NCBI GenBank assembly: GCA_965246915.1
Contig: CBDFGB010000025.1
Location: 124,001 to 188,000 of the forward strand
DNA length: 64,000 bases
Source of the DNA: CAVRQM01 sp965246915
GTDB lineage: Bacteria > Pseudomonadota > Alphaproteobacteria > Acetobacterales > Acetobacteraceae
Reading direction: 5' to 3'
Shown here: positions 41,970 through 49,928 of the stretch, in pieces
How the letters are laid out: each line of letters opens with the position of its first letter
Numbering within the stretch: the first letter of the stretch is position 1
The notes under the pieces: model-generated
Database searches by the model: none
Told to the model about the DNA's origin: nothing
What the model saw: the letters and a program-made list of their open reading frames with translations, nothing else
Program-made: the position numbers and the translations under genes

Positions 41970-42736
41970 CGGGTCTTCGCGATCGCGTCGTTTTGCTCAC
42001 GGGCGCGTCAAAGGGGATCGGCGCGGCCACGGCCGCCACGCTGGGCGCGGCGGGAGCCCTAGTCATTGCCCATTTCGGGCGAGACGCAACTGGTGCTGCT
42101 GCCGCGACAGCTGCCATCCCCGACGATCGGAAGTTGTTGCTCACGGCGGATCTTGCCAACAGCGACGCCGTCGATTTGCTGTGGTGCCGCGCGCTCGCAT
42201 GGCGCGGACGCATCGACGTGCTGGTCAGCAACGCTGCCATCATGCACTGGCATGGCGGGTTCGAGGGCGAGGACGACGCGCTCTATGACGATGTCTGGGC
42301 CGAGACTCTCGCGGTCAACGTGCTGGCGCCCGCACGGCTCATGCGCCACGCGGTGCGGCATTTCCGGGCGCGCGGCGGCGGGGTGATCGTGACGGTTTCG
42401 AGCTGGGCGGCGCAGCGCGGCACGGCCAATCCGGACGCCATCGCCTACGCAGCATCCAAGGCGGCGATCAAGGCCGCGGCGCAGACGATCGCACGTGGTT
42501 ACGCCCAGGACGGCGTGCTCAGCTATATTGTCGCACCGGGCGTGGTCGATACCGGGATGTCGCATGCGGCCGCCGCGACCCAGGGCGGCAGCGAGGCGGT
42601 CCACGCCGGGCTCGCGATGGGCGCGCCCGTCCCGCCGACGGAAGTCGCCGATCTGATCGCGTATCTGGCGACCGGTACGGCACGGCATCTCAGCGGCGCC
42701 ACGCTCGATATCAACGGGGCGAGCTATGTTCGGTAG
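41966..42736 (+). CDS. short-chain dehydrogenase/reductase
   Basis: A 256-residue SDR. The cofactor loop is VVLLTGASKGIGAATAATLG, with ADLANSD for the adenine pocket, VLVSNAAIMHWHGGF, catalytic Ser in IVTVSSWAAQRG and Tyr-x3-Lys in AIAYAASKAAIKAAA, then SGATLDINGASYVR. It starts at a GTG overlapping the first SDR stop. Paired SDRs often carry out successive oxidation and reduction of one substrate. It ends 3 bases from the convergent aldolase-like gene. Confidence 0.92.
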   Translation: MTGLRDRVVLLTGASKGIGAATAATLGAAGALVIAHFGRDATGAAAATAAIPDDRKLLLTADLANSDAVDLLWCRALAWRGRIDVLVSNAAIMHWHGGFEGEDDALYDDVWAETLAVNVLAPARLMRHAVRHFRARGGGVIVTVSSWAAQRGTANPDAIAYAASKAAIKAAAQTIARGYAQDGVLSYIVAPGVVDTGMSHAAAATQGGSEAVHAGLAMGAPVPPTEVADLIAYLATGTARHLSGATLDINGASYVR

Positions 42737-42739
42737 CGG

Positions 42740-43687
42740 TCATGCAGCCTTGGCGCGCGTGTCGAGCTCGTCCATCAGCACGTCGAGTTCGCCGATCGTC
42801 GCCATGATCTTCGCCAGCCGTACACGACCCTCCTGGCCCAATTCACGAAAATTGGTCAGCGGCGGACGCACGTCACCAACCGGATAGCCGACGGCCGCCG
42901 CCAGCGCCTTGGAGTAGCACTGATGCCCGTAGGTCGGATGGCCCTCGGCGATTACATGGTCCAGCTTTGAAATCAGCCGCTGGATTCGCTTCGCGTCCTC
43001 GATCCGCCCCGTGACCAGGAAGTCCCAAATGCGCGACGACGCACGGGGAATGTAGTTGCCGTATGGGTTCACGTAACCGACCGCACCGAGCAGGAAGGAT
43101 TCGACGATCCGCTCGCCGGCGAAGACGTTCATCATGCCTTCGGTTTGCTCCACGACGTCATGGACGCGGGCCACGTCCATGCTGGCTTCCTTGATGTAGC
43201 GGATATTGCCGAAGGCGCGCGTCAGACGGGCGACCAGCCTGGCCGGCATGTCGACATTGGACGTGACAGGATTGTTGTAGAGCATGATCGGCAACGAAAC
43301 CGCCTCGGCGATGGCGCGGTAGTAGCCGAAAATCTCGTCCTCGGTCGGCGTGTAGTAATAGGGCGGCAGGATCATTAGTCCGTCGGCACCCTGCGCCTCG
43401 GCCTCACGGCTGTAGCGCACGGCGTTGGCGGTGCTCGCGTTCATCGTGCCGACCATCACGCTCATCCGGCCGGCGACATGACGCACCGTCGCGTCGACAT
43501 ACGCGCGCCTCTCTTCGTCGGTGACCGTCAGGAATTCACCCGTGGTTCCGAGAATGATGACGCCGGGAACGCCGCTCGCGATCTGCCAATCCAAGAAGCG
43601 CCGCAGCGCCGAGCTGTCGATGGCCGAACCATCCTCGGTGAACGGTGTCACGCTGACCGTGTGACAGCCGCGAAATGTCTTTGCCAT
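42740..43687 (-). CDS. dihydrodipicolinate synthase / N-acetylneuraminate lyase family protein
   Basis: A 315-residue class I aldolase of the DapA/NanA superfamily. Pyruvate-binding GTTGEFLTVTDEER, tyrosine in LPIMLYNNPVTS and Schiff-base lysine in IRYIKEAS are all present. True dapA is housekeeping; here the gene lies next to a sugar-isomerase-like gene, an FAD oxidase and two SDRs, so it more probably splits or dehydrates a sugar-acid or keto-acid to give pyruvate. It is 17 bases downstream of the isomerase-like gene on the same strand and likely in its operon. Confidence 0.9.
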   Translation of the reverse strand: MAKTFRGCHTVSVTPFTEDGSAIDSSALRRFLDWQIASGVPGVIILGTTGEFLTVTDEERRAYVDATVRHVAGRMSVMVGTMNASTANAVRYSREAEAQGADGLMILPPYYYTPTEDEIFGYYRAIAEAVSLPIMLYNNPVTSNVDMPARLVARLTRAFGNIRYIKEASMDVARVHDVVEQTEGMMNVFAGERIVESFLLGAVGYVNPYGNYIPRASSRIWDFLVTGRIEDAKRIQRLISKLDHVIAEGHPTYGHQCYSKALAAAVGYPVGDVRPPLTNFRELGQEGRVRLAKIMATIGELDVLMDELDTRAKAA

Positions 43688-43704
43688 CGTCGTCTCCGAA
43701 AAGA

Positions 43705-44544
43705 TCAGGTGGGGCGGGGCGCCCAGCCGTGTTGCGCGAGGATGTCGTGGCTTGCGGAAATGTCGCCGTCGGGATCGGCGTCGGGACGCAGCGCGTCGGT
43801 GATGATCTCCAGGACCGTGAGGCCGGTATAGCCGATGTCGCGCAGCGCCTCGGCGGCTGGGCCGGGATCGACGATACCGGTGCCGAGTCGGTCGTGCTTG
43901 AATTCGTTGTAGCCGGTGTCGGAGATATGCACGTTGCGCACCAGTGGACCGAGACGGCGGATCGCGTCGGCCACGTCCTCGCGGATATAGGCGGAGTTGC
44001 AGATGTCGAAATTCACGCCGACATCTTGGCCGACCAGCCGGGCGACGCGCCCCATGTCGTCGGCGGTCGGCAGGAAAGTGAACGGTACGTTTTCAATCAG
44101 CAGGCCGACTCCCGTGCCGCGCGCATGCTCCGCCAGCACCCGCACGCCCTCGACGAACCAGTCGGTCATCCATTCGACGGGGGGGTTGATCAGCGAGCCG
44201 ACCGGACCGGGGATCGTGACGACGAACGGACAGCTCCACGCGGCGGCGAGGTCGATCGCCTCCCGGTAACGATCCAGCGTATAGGTCCGCATCAGCCGGT
44301 CCGTGGAGTTCGGATTGTTGTCGAGCAGCGGATAGCAGAACGAGGTGATCGACAGGCCCTCGCCGTCCAACACGGATGCCCATTCGCCCCGGGTCGCCTC
44401 GCTCAGTTCCACGGGCCAGCAATGCGGCGGAAAAATCATCATCTCGAATTGCCGATAACCCTGGCTCGCGAGCCGGCGGATCGCGGCGATCCCGCTATGG
44501 GAGTAGAGGAACGGAAATGTGCTGACGGCGACGGGCAGGGTCAT
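43705..44544 (-). CDS. sugar phosphate isomerase/epimerase family (xylose isomerase-like TIM barrel)
   Basis: A 279-residue TIM-barrel protein. The order of metal-ligand segments, GYRQFEMMIFPPHCWP, LSITSFCYPLLDNNP, LLIENVPF, VGVNFDICNSAYI, VRNVHISDTGYNEFKHDRLG and LTVLEIITDA, is typical of the AP-endonuclease-2 superfamily, with Glu, Asp, His and Glu positions intact. The ATG at 44544 has AGAGGGA ahead. It is divergent (70 bases) from an FAD oxidase and precedes the DapA-like gene. Isomerisation of a sugar or inositol-type compound is likely. Confidence 0.88.
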   Translation of the reverse strand: MTLPVAVSTFPFLYSHSGIAAIRRLASQGYRQFEMMIFPPHCWPVELSEATRGEWASVLDGEGLSITSFCYPLLDNNPNSTDRLMRTYTLDRYREAIDLAAAWSCPFVVTIPGPVGSLINPPVEWMTDWFVEGVRVLAEHARGTGVGLLIENVPFTFLPTADDMGRVARLVGQDVGVNFDICNSAYIREDVADAIRRLGPLVRNVHISDTGYNEFKHDRLGTGIVDPGPAAEALRDIGYTGLTVLEIITDALRPDADPDGDISASHDILAQHGWAPRPT

Positions 44545-44614
44545 GGCGTCCCTCTGGGGCCCGGAGGAGGCCTGTTTGCGCACGGATGTTAGGATAGCGC
44601 ACACTCCGATGTAA

Positions 44615-45766
44615 ATGTCGCACTCTCTGCCAAAGACCGTGGACGTGTTGGTGATCGGCGGCGGGATCGCGGGCTGCGCCGTCGCGTGCCATCTCGCGGA
44701 AGCTGGCGCGGGGGTGCTGCTTCTCGATCGCCACGATCTGAACACCATGGCGTCAGGCTCCAACGCTGGCAGCCTGCATGCGCAAATCCCGCAGCACGAG
44801 TTCCTGACACTAGGCGAGGAATGGGCGCGGGGCTTTGCCGCGTGCATCCCGCTGCTGATCGACTCGATTTGGCTGTGGCGGGAGCTCGAGGCGGCGCTTG
44901 GAGCCGATCTCGAGGTCTCGCTGGAGGGCGGCGTGATGGTCGCCCGCACCGATGCGCAACTGCGGGCCGTGGCTCGGAAGGCCGCGATCGAGCGGAGCCA
45001 CGGTCTGGACGTCGAAATGCTCGATCGCGCGGCGTTGCGGGAGGTGGCACCCTATCTGGCGGACAATGCGATCGGCGGCTCGTTCTGCGCGGGCGAGGGC
45101 AAGGCCAATCCGCTCACCGTGGCACCTGCTTTCGCGCGCCGCGCCGCGCGGCTCGGCGCGACGATCCGGACCGGGGTCGAAGTGACCGGCATCACGCCCG
45201 ACGGACGCTCCTTCGTCGTGACGACAAGCGCGGGCGTGGTCGCGGCGCGTCGCGTGGTCGACTGCGCGGGCGCCGATGCGGCGCGGATCGCCGCGATGGT
45301 CGGCATGGAGTTGCAGCTCCAGGGGTTTGCGATCCAGGTGAGCGTGACGCAGCCCACAGCCGCCGCGGTCGCGCATTTGGTCTATTCGGCGGGCGGGCAG
45401 CTGACCCTGAAACAGGCAAGGCATGGCGGCTTCGTGATTGGCGGCGGCTGGCCATCCCGCCGCGCCGGGAATGGGCGACCGGTGGTCGATCCGCTGTCGT
45501 TGCGGCGCAACCTTCAGCTCGCGGCGGCCATCGTCCCGGCGCTGCGGGACGCCCGGTTGCTGCGGACCTGGCCGGCCGTGGTCAACGGCACGGCGGATTG
45601 GCGGCCGGTGCTTGGCGAGGCGCCCGGTGTTGCCGGATTTTTCGTCTGCTGCTTTCCCTGGATCGGGTTCACGGCGGGTCCGATCGCCGGACGCATCGTG
45701 GCCGATCTCGTGCTAGGCCGTAGGGTCTCGGCGGCCGCCGCCGCGATGAGCGTGCTGGCTCAATGA
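44615..45766 (+). CDS. FAD-dependent oxidoreductase, DAO (sarcosine/glycine oxidase-like) family
   Basis: A 383-residue flavoenzyme. The Rossmann motif VDVLVIGGGIAGCAVACHLA is at 9-28, the DAO-type ASGSNAGSLHAQIP follows, then VVDCAGADAARIAAMVG and the C-terminal GFTAGPIAGRIVADLVLG. It resembles HcnC-type or sarcosine-oxidase beta-like subunits, which may need partner subunits; none is adjacent. It lies divergent to the isomerase-like gene and overlaps by 7 bases the convergent amino acid ABC ATPase. Oxidative removal of an amine from an imported amino acid fits. Confidence 0.88.
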   Translation: MSHSLPKTVDVLVIGGGIAGCAVACHLAEAGAGVLLLDRHDLNTMASGSNAGSLHAQIPQHEFLTLGEEWARGFAACIPLLIDSIWLWRELEAALGADLEVSLEGGVMVARTDAQLRAVARKAAIERSHGLDVEMLDRAALREVAPYLADNAIGGSFCAGEGKANPLTVAPAFARRAARLGATIRTGVEVTGITPDGRSFVVTTSAGVVAARRVVDCAGADAARIAAMVGMELQLQGFAIQVSVTQPTAAAVAHLVYSAGGQLTLKQARHGGFVIGGGWPSRRAGNGRPVVDPLSLRRNLQLAAAIVPALRDARLLRTWPAVVNGTADWRPVLGEAPGVAGFFVCCFPWIGFTAGPIAGRIVADLVLGRRVSAAAAAMSVLAQ

Positions 45767-46512
45767 CGCAGGATGCGGCCGACGAAGTCGCGCGCCCGGT
45801 CGGTGCGAGGTGCGTCGAAGATTTGGCGCGGCGTGCCTTCCTCGACGACGGTGCCCTTGTCCATCATCACGATCTTCGTGGATACCTCTCGGACGAACGC
45901 CATCTCGTGACTGACGACCAGCATCGTCATCCCGTCCGCCGCAAGGCCGCGAACGGTGTCCAGAACCTCGCCGACCAGCTCCGGATCCAATGCCGACGTT
46001 ACTTCGTCGAGCAGCAGGATGTCCGGCCGCAAGGCCAGCGCACGGGCGATTGCGACGCGCTGCTGCTGACCACCCGAAAGCTCGTCGGGATAGGCGTGCA
46101 GCTTGTCCGCCAGGCCGACCTTCGCCAGGATCCTTCGGGCGTCCGCCTCGACTTCGGAGCGCGAGCGACGCTTGATGTTGATCGGCGTGATGGTGACGTT
46201 ACGCAGCACGTTCATATTCTGAAAAAGATTGTATTGCTGGAACACGATCGCCATGCGGTCGCGCGCCGTGCGCACGCTGCGCGCGCTGCGATAGTCGATG
46301 GGCTTGCCGTCGAGACGCACCTCGCCCGAACTGGGCGCGAGCAGCCCGACCAGCACGCGCAGCAGCGTGGACTTGCCGGAGCCGGACGGGCCGATCAGGC
46401 TGACGACATCGCCGCGCCGGATCGTCAGCGTAATGTCACGCAGGACCGGCAGCGCTCCGTAGCTGCACGTCAGCCCCCGCAGGTCGAGACGATGGGGTGC
46501 GATGTCGGACAA
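45760..46512 (-). CDS. polar amino acid ABC transporter ATP-binding protein (GlnQ-like)
   Basis: ATPase of a PAAT-family importer, 250 residues. Walker A GPSGSGKST, Q-loop VFQQYNLFQNMNVLRN, signature LSGGQQQR, Walker B ILLLDEVTSALDP and H-loop VVSHEMAFVREV are all canonical for GlnQ/HisP. Its 5' end overlaps the end of the upstream permease gene by 77 bases in a different frame, unusually long for an operon joint. It is the last gene of the binding-protein/permease/permease/ATPase set. Confidence 0.92.
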   Translation of the reverse strand: MSDIAPHRLDLRGLTCSYGALPVLRDITLTIRRGDVVSLIGPSGSGKSTLLRVLVGLLAPSSGEVRLDGKPIDYRSARSVRTARDRMAIVFQQYNLFQNMNVLRNVTITPINIKRRSRSEVEADARRILAKVGLADKLHAYPDELSGGQQQRVAIARALALRPDILLLDEVTSALDPELVGEVLDTVRGLAADGMTMLVVSHEMAFVREVSTKIVMMDKGTVVEEGTPRQIFDAPRTDRARDFVGRILRH

Positions 46513-47179
46513 GGCGGCTCTCCGCGTAGATGCCCAGCCGGCTCAGCGGATAGGACAGGGCGAAATAGAGGATTAGGATCGTGCCGAACACCAGGACGGC
46601 GGAGAAGCCGCGATTGTTCAGGATCTTGCCGGCCGACGTCAGCTCCAGCACGCCGATCTGCGAGACCAGCGCGGTGTCCTTGATGAAGCCGACCATGAAG
46701 CTGAACGCCGGCGGCAGGATGACCGGCCAGGCCTGCGGGACGACCACCATGCGCATCCGCTGCGAACGCGAGAAATTCATCACTGTCGCAGCCTCGACTT
46801 GCTGACGGGGCACGGACTCCAAGCCCGCACGTACGATCTCGGCGGTGTACGCGGTGGACAGCATGCAAATGCCGATCAGCGCGATCGTGAACAGCGAGGC
46901 GTCGGGGCTGATCCCCTGGATGAAGAACAGGATCAGGTATAGCGTCACCAGGAACGGAATGCGCCGGAAGATCTCGATGTAGCCGACGGCGATGACGCGG
47001 ATGGGCAGAAACATCCATCCAGGAGTCTGCCGGAGCCAGGTCAATACAAACCCGAGCAGGAACCCCAGCGTACAGCCGATAACCGCAATCACAAGCGTGG
47101 TCAGCATGGCGCGAAGCAGCAACTCGATCACGTAGTAGGTGAAAAAGCGCGGCGCCTCGGCGATCAGCCGGTGCAGCAT
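46436..47179 (-). CDS. polar amino acid ABC transporter permease 1
   Basis: Membrane subunit of the PAAT importer, 247 residues. It has the HisMQ-type start LLLRAMLTTLVIAVIGCTLG, FRRIPFLVTLYLILFF, and the ATPase-contacting loop VEAATVMNFSRSQRMRMVVV. The last 25 residues after AESRLV are serine/arginine-rich and overlap the ATPase gene; the functional membrane part ends before them. Its start shares one base with the preceding stop. Confidence 0.88.
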   Translation of the reverse strand: MLHRLIAEAPRFFTYYVIELLLRAMLTTLVIAVIGCTLGFLLGFVLTWLRQTPGWMFLPIRVIAVGYIEIFRRIPFLVTLYLILFFIQGISPDASLFTIALIGICMLSTAYTAEIVRAGLESVPRQQVEAATVMNFSRSQRMRMVVVPQAWPVILPPAFSFMVGFIKDTALVSQIGVLELTSAGKILNNRGFSAVLVFGTILILYFALSYPLSRLGIYAESRLVRHRTPSSRPAGADVQLRSAAGPA

Positions 47180-47853
47180 CAGAACACCCGCGCTTGCACG
47201 CGGAATACCGTGCGCCCGACCAGCGCCAGCGAAAGGCTCGCGGCGAAGGTCAGCACGATATAAAGCCCGGCGACGATGACGAACATCTCGAGCCAGCGAT
47301 AGGTCTCGGTCGAGATGTCGATCGCGGTGCCGGTCAGCTCCGTGACACTGAAGATCGCGCCCATCGAGCTGCCGAGTATGAGCAGGATGAAAAAGTTGGC
47401 GAGCGCCGGATACAGCGTCTTCACGATATGCGGTACGATGACGTAACGAAGCTGCTGTGCAAGCGACATGCCCAGGACGGCCGCCGCATCGAGTTCGGTC
47501 CGTTGGACGGAGAGAAATCCGCCGCGCATGATGTCCGTGAGATACGCGCCACCGTTTAGGGTGAGGCCGGCGACCACGCAGATGAACGGCGACAAGCGAA
47601 CCCCGAACTCCGGCAAGCCATAGTAGAGAAAATAGATCTGGAGCAGGGCAGGCGTGTTCGTGAAAAAGACGACGTAAGCGCCGGCTAGGCTGCGGGCGAA
47701 GCGGCCGCCGAAAGCTTTGGCGGTGGCCCCGGACAGCCCGATCAGCGCGCCGCCCCAGAAGGCGAGAAAGGCGATCTCCAGCGTGACGACGGCCCCGCGA
47801 AGCAGCGCCGGCATGCTGGCCAGCGCCACCCCGAACTGGAACGTGTAGCTCAC
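47179..47853 (-). CDS. polar amino acid ABC transporter permease 2
   Basis: Second membrane subunit, 224 residues and about five helices. Motifs are LLRGAVVTLEIAFLAFWGG, VVFFTNTPALLQIYFLYYGL (the family's 'RgTPllvQ' region, here NTPALLQ), GAYLTDIMRGGFLSVQRTEL and the EAA-like loop DAAAVLGMSLAQQLRYVIVP. It follows the binding-protein gene by 18 bases. Confidence 0.9.
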   Translation of the reverse strand: MSYTFQFGVALASMPALLRGAVVTLEIAFLAFWGGALIGLSGATAKAFGGRFARSLAGAYVVFFTNTPALLQIYFLYYGLPEFGVRLSPFICVVAGLTLNGGAYLTDIMRGGFLSVQRTELDAAAVLGMSLAQQLRYVIVPHIVKTLYPALANFFILLILGSSMGAIFSVTELTGTAIDISTETYRWLEMFVIVAGLYIVLTFAASLSLALVGRTVFRVQARVF

Positions 47854-47871
47854 GCGGCGGCGCGGCCTGCG

Positions 47872-48690
47872 TCAGAAATACGGGTTCGGGACGATCTTCA
47901 CGAGCATCGGCGAGCCGTACCACTTCTCCCATGACGCGTTGACGAAATTGCTCGCGTGCATGCCATACAGGATGATGTTCAGCTCCTGCCGAAGGCCCTC
48001 GTTGCCCTTGGCGATCCCGATTGCGTCGTACGATACGTCGATCGTCTCCGGCAGCACTTTCCAGGCGACGTCCGGATGGTTCTTCGTATGCTTCATGAAG
48101 AAGTCGATGTTCTCGACGATCGCGTCGGCGCGGCCCTGCGCGACCGTGCGCACCGTGTCGGCGATCGTGTCGACCAGCACCAGCTTGGCCTGTGGCAGGT
48201 TCTGCTTGATCCAGTCGACGGTCCAGTTCCCGCGCATATCGGCCACCGCGTACTTGCCGTCGTTGAGGTCCTTCCAGGACGCGATCGGCGCCTTGTCGGT
48301 GGTCAGGACGGCCATGACTTCGGTGTGCAACGGCACGGTGTAATCGATCAGAAAGGCGCGCTCGGCCGTGCGGGTCAGCGCGCCGAGCGAGAGGTCGATC
48401 TTGTCGGCGACCAGGAACGGCACGCGCTGCGGCGTCTCGGTCGGCACGAACTCGGCCTTGACCTTCATGGCCGCTGCGATCTTGTTGCCGATGTCGATAT
48501 CGAAGCCTTCGAGCTGATTGGTCTCGCCGTAGGAGCTGTTGGGCGGGAAGTTCGGGTTGACGCCGATGCGGATCACGCCCGCCTTGATGACCTCATCGAG
48601 CGATTTTGCGGCGGCCGGCAGCGCGAGCGACGCCGCGGCCCCGAGGGCAGCCACACCCCAGAGCGTGCCCCATAACAGACGCTTGAACAT
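47872..48690 (-). CDS. polar amino acid ABC transporter substrate-binding protein (family 3)
   Basis: Periplasmic binding protein, 272 residues. The signal peptide is MFKRLLWGTLWGVAALGAAA to LPAAA. The mature start LDEVIKAGVIRIGVNPNFPP and LEGFDIDIGNKIAAAMKVKA are the SBP_bac_3 hallmarks, and DLSLGALTRTAERAFLIDYT contains the conserved ligand-binding Arg (TRTAER). It is the first gene of the PAAT operon, with about 100 bases between it and the divergent AcoX-like gene, where both promoters must lie. Confidence 0.92.
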   Translation of the reverse strand: MFKRLLWGTLWGVAALGAAASLALPAAAKSLDEVIKAGVIRIGVNPNFPPNSSYGETNQLEGFDIDIGNKIAAAMKVKAEFVPTETPQRVPFLVADKIDLSLGALTRTAERAFLIDYTVPLHTEVMAVLTTDKAPIASWKDLNDGKYAVADMRGNWTVDWIKQNLPQAKLVLVDTIADTVRTVAQGRADAIVENIDFFMKHTKNHPDVAWKVLPETIDVSYDAIGIAKGNEGLRQELNIILYGMHASNFVNASWEKWYGSPMLVKIVPNPYF

Positions 48691-48791
48691 GGCCCCCCCT
48701 GTGTGTTCGCGTCATGAGACTGTTGCGGAAGGGCGCGGGGCGCGTCAACATCAAACCGTGCGCTTTGCGCACTCCCGTGCGAGAATGGTGC

Positions 48792-49904
48792 ATGTCGACG
48801 GCTCAGCGCGAAACGCCTTTCCGCCTCGGGCTGATTGTCAATCCGATCGCCGGAATGGGTGGTGCGGTCGGTCTGAGGGGCACTGATGGCGAGGCCGGGC
48901 CTGAGGCGGTCCGCCGCGGTGCTCGACCGGTTGCGGCGGGACGCGCCGCGCGGGCACTGACTCGGCTCTCCGCCGAACGCCTGGTGGTCCTGACCGCGTC
49001 CGGCGACATGGGCGAGGCGGCGGCGCGCGGCGCAGGCCTCGAGCCGGTGGTGGTGCATGAGCCGCGGACGTCCGACGCGGCGGACACGATCCGCGCGGCG
49101 ACACAGATGCGGCACGCGGACTTGATCCTGTTCGCAGGTGGCGACGGGACGGCGCGCGACGTTCTTGCCGCGGTCGGGCGCGACGTGCCGATCCTGGGCA
49201 TCCCGACGGGGGTGAAAATGCACTCGGCCGCGTTCGCGACGACCCCGGAGAACGCGGGGCTCCTGGCCAGCGCCATGGCCGCAGGGGGCGCGCGGGTGGA
49301 GGATCGCGAGATCGTCGATCTCGACGAGACCTTGCTGCGCCTCGGGATCGTGGCGACGAGCCTGTTCGGGATCGCGCGCGTGCCGCGGGAACGCCGGATG
49401 CTGCAGCAGGCCAAGCGTGGTGGCGGTGCGCCGGATGCGGGGCTTGCGGCGGCGTGCGACGACGTCGCCGACACGCTCGAGCCGGGCGTGACATATGTGT
49501 TGGGTCCGGGCACGACGACGCTGCGCGTCTTGGCGCGGCTCGGCTTGACCGGCACCTTGCTGGGCGTCGACTTGGTGCGCGACGGCGCGCTGATCGGACG
49601 CGACCTGTCCGAGGCGGAGATCCTGCGTCTCATCGACGGCCGGCCGGCCCGCATCATCGTCGGCGTCACCGGTGGCCAAGGCTGCCTGTTCGGGCGCGGC
49701 AATCAGCAGATCAGCGCGGCCGTCATCCGCGGCGTCGGTCTGGACCGGATCACCATCCTCGCGAGCGCCGACAAGGTCGCATCGCTCGAGTCCGGTGCAA
49801 TGTTCGTCGATACCGGCGATGTCGACCTTGATGCGCGGCTTGGCGGTTTTCATCGTGTGCGGACCGCGCCGGGCCGGTTCATGCTGTGCCGCGTGGTGGC
49901 CTGA
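48792..49904 (+). CDS. ATP-NAD kinase-fold protein, AcoX-like (COG3199 type)
   Basis: A 370-residue protein of the NAD-kinase superfamily subgroup that includes AcoX of acetoin operons. It starts FRLGLIVNPIAGMGGAVGLR and has the nucleotide motif LILFAGGDGTARDV, the second-site GIPTGVKMHSAAFA and a C-terminal domain with VTGGQGCLFGRGNQQ. The ATG at 48792 precedes the conserved N-terminus. AcoX-like proteins have no firmly known reaction. It is 24 bases ahead of the GcvP-like pair and heads that operon, so it may make or recycle a cofactor or phosphorylated intermediate for it. Confidence 0.85.
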   Translation: MSTAQRETPFRLGLIVNPIAGMGGAVGLRGTDGEAGPEAVRRGARPVAAGRAARALTRLSAERLVVLTASGDMGEAAARGAGLEPVVVHEPRTSDAADTIRAATQMRHADLILFAGGDGTARDVLAAVGRDVPILGIPTGVKMHSAAFATTPENAGLLASAMAAGGARVEDREIVDLDETLLRLGIVATSLFGIARVPRERRMLQQAKRGGGAPDAGLAAACDDVADTLEPGVTYVLGPGTTTLRVLARLGLTGTLLGVDLVRDGALIGRDLSEAEILRLIDGRPARIIVGVTGGQGCLFGRGNQQISAAVIRGVGLDRITILASADKVASLESGAMFVDTGDVDLDARLGGFHRVRTAPGRFMLCRVVA

Positions 49905-49928
49905 ATTTCTCGCTGAAGGAAGAGCGAC

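Noticed and set aside
41211..42736. Pyridoxal 4-dehydrogenase among the two SDRs, completing a B6 degradation pathway
   Set aside because: They are 10 kb away, in another operon, and show only generic SDR motifs; other B6-pathway enzymes were not found.
42740..43687. Biosynthetic dapA
   Set aside because: The catalytic motifs fit the superfamily, but the neighbours are catabolic and the active-site set does not discriminate, so only the family is named.
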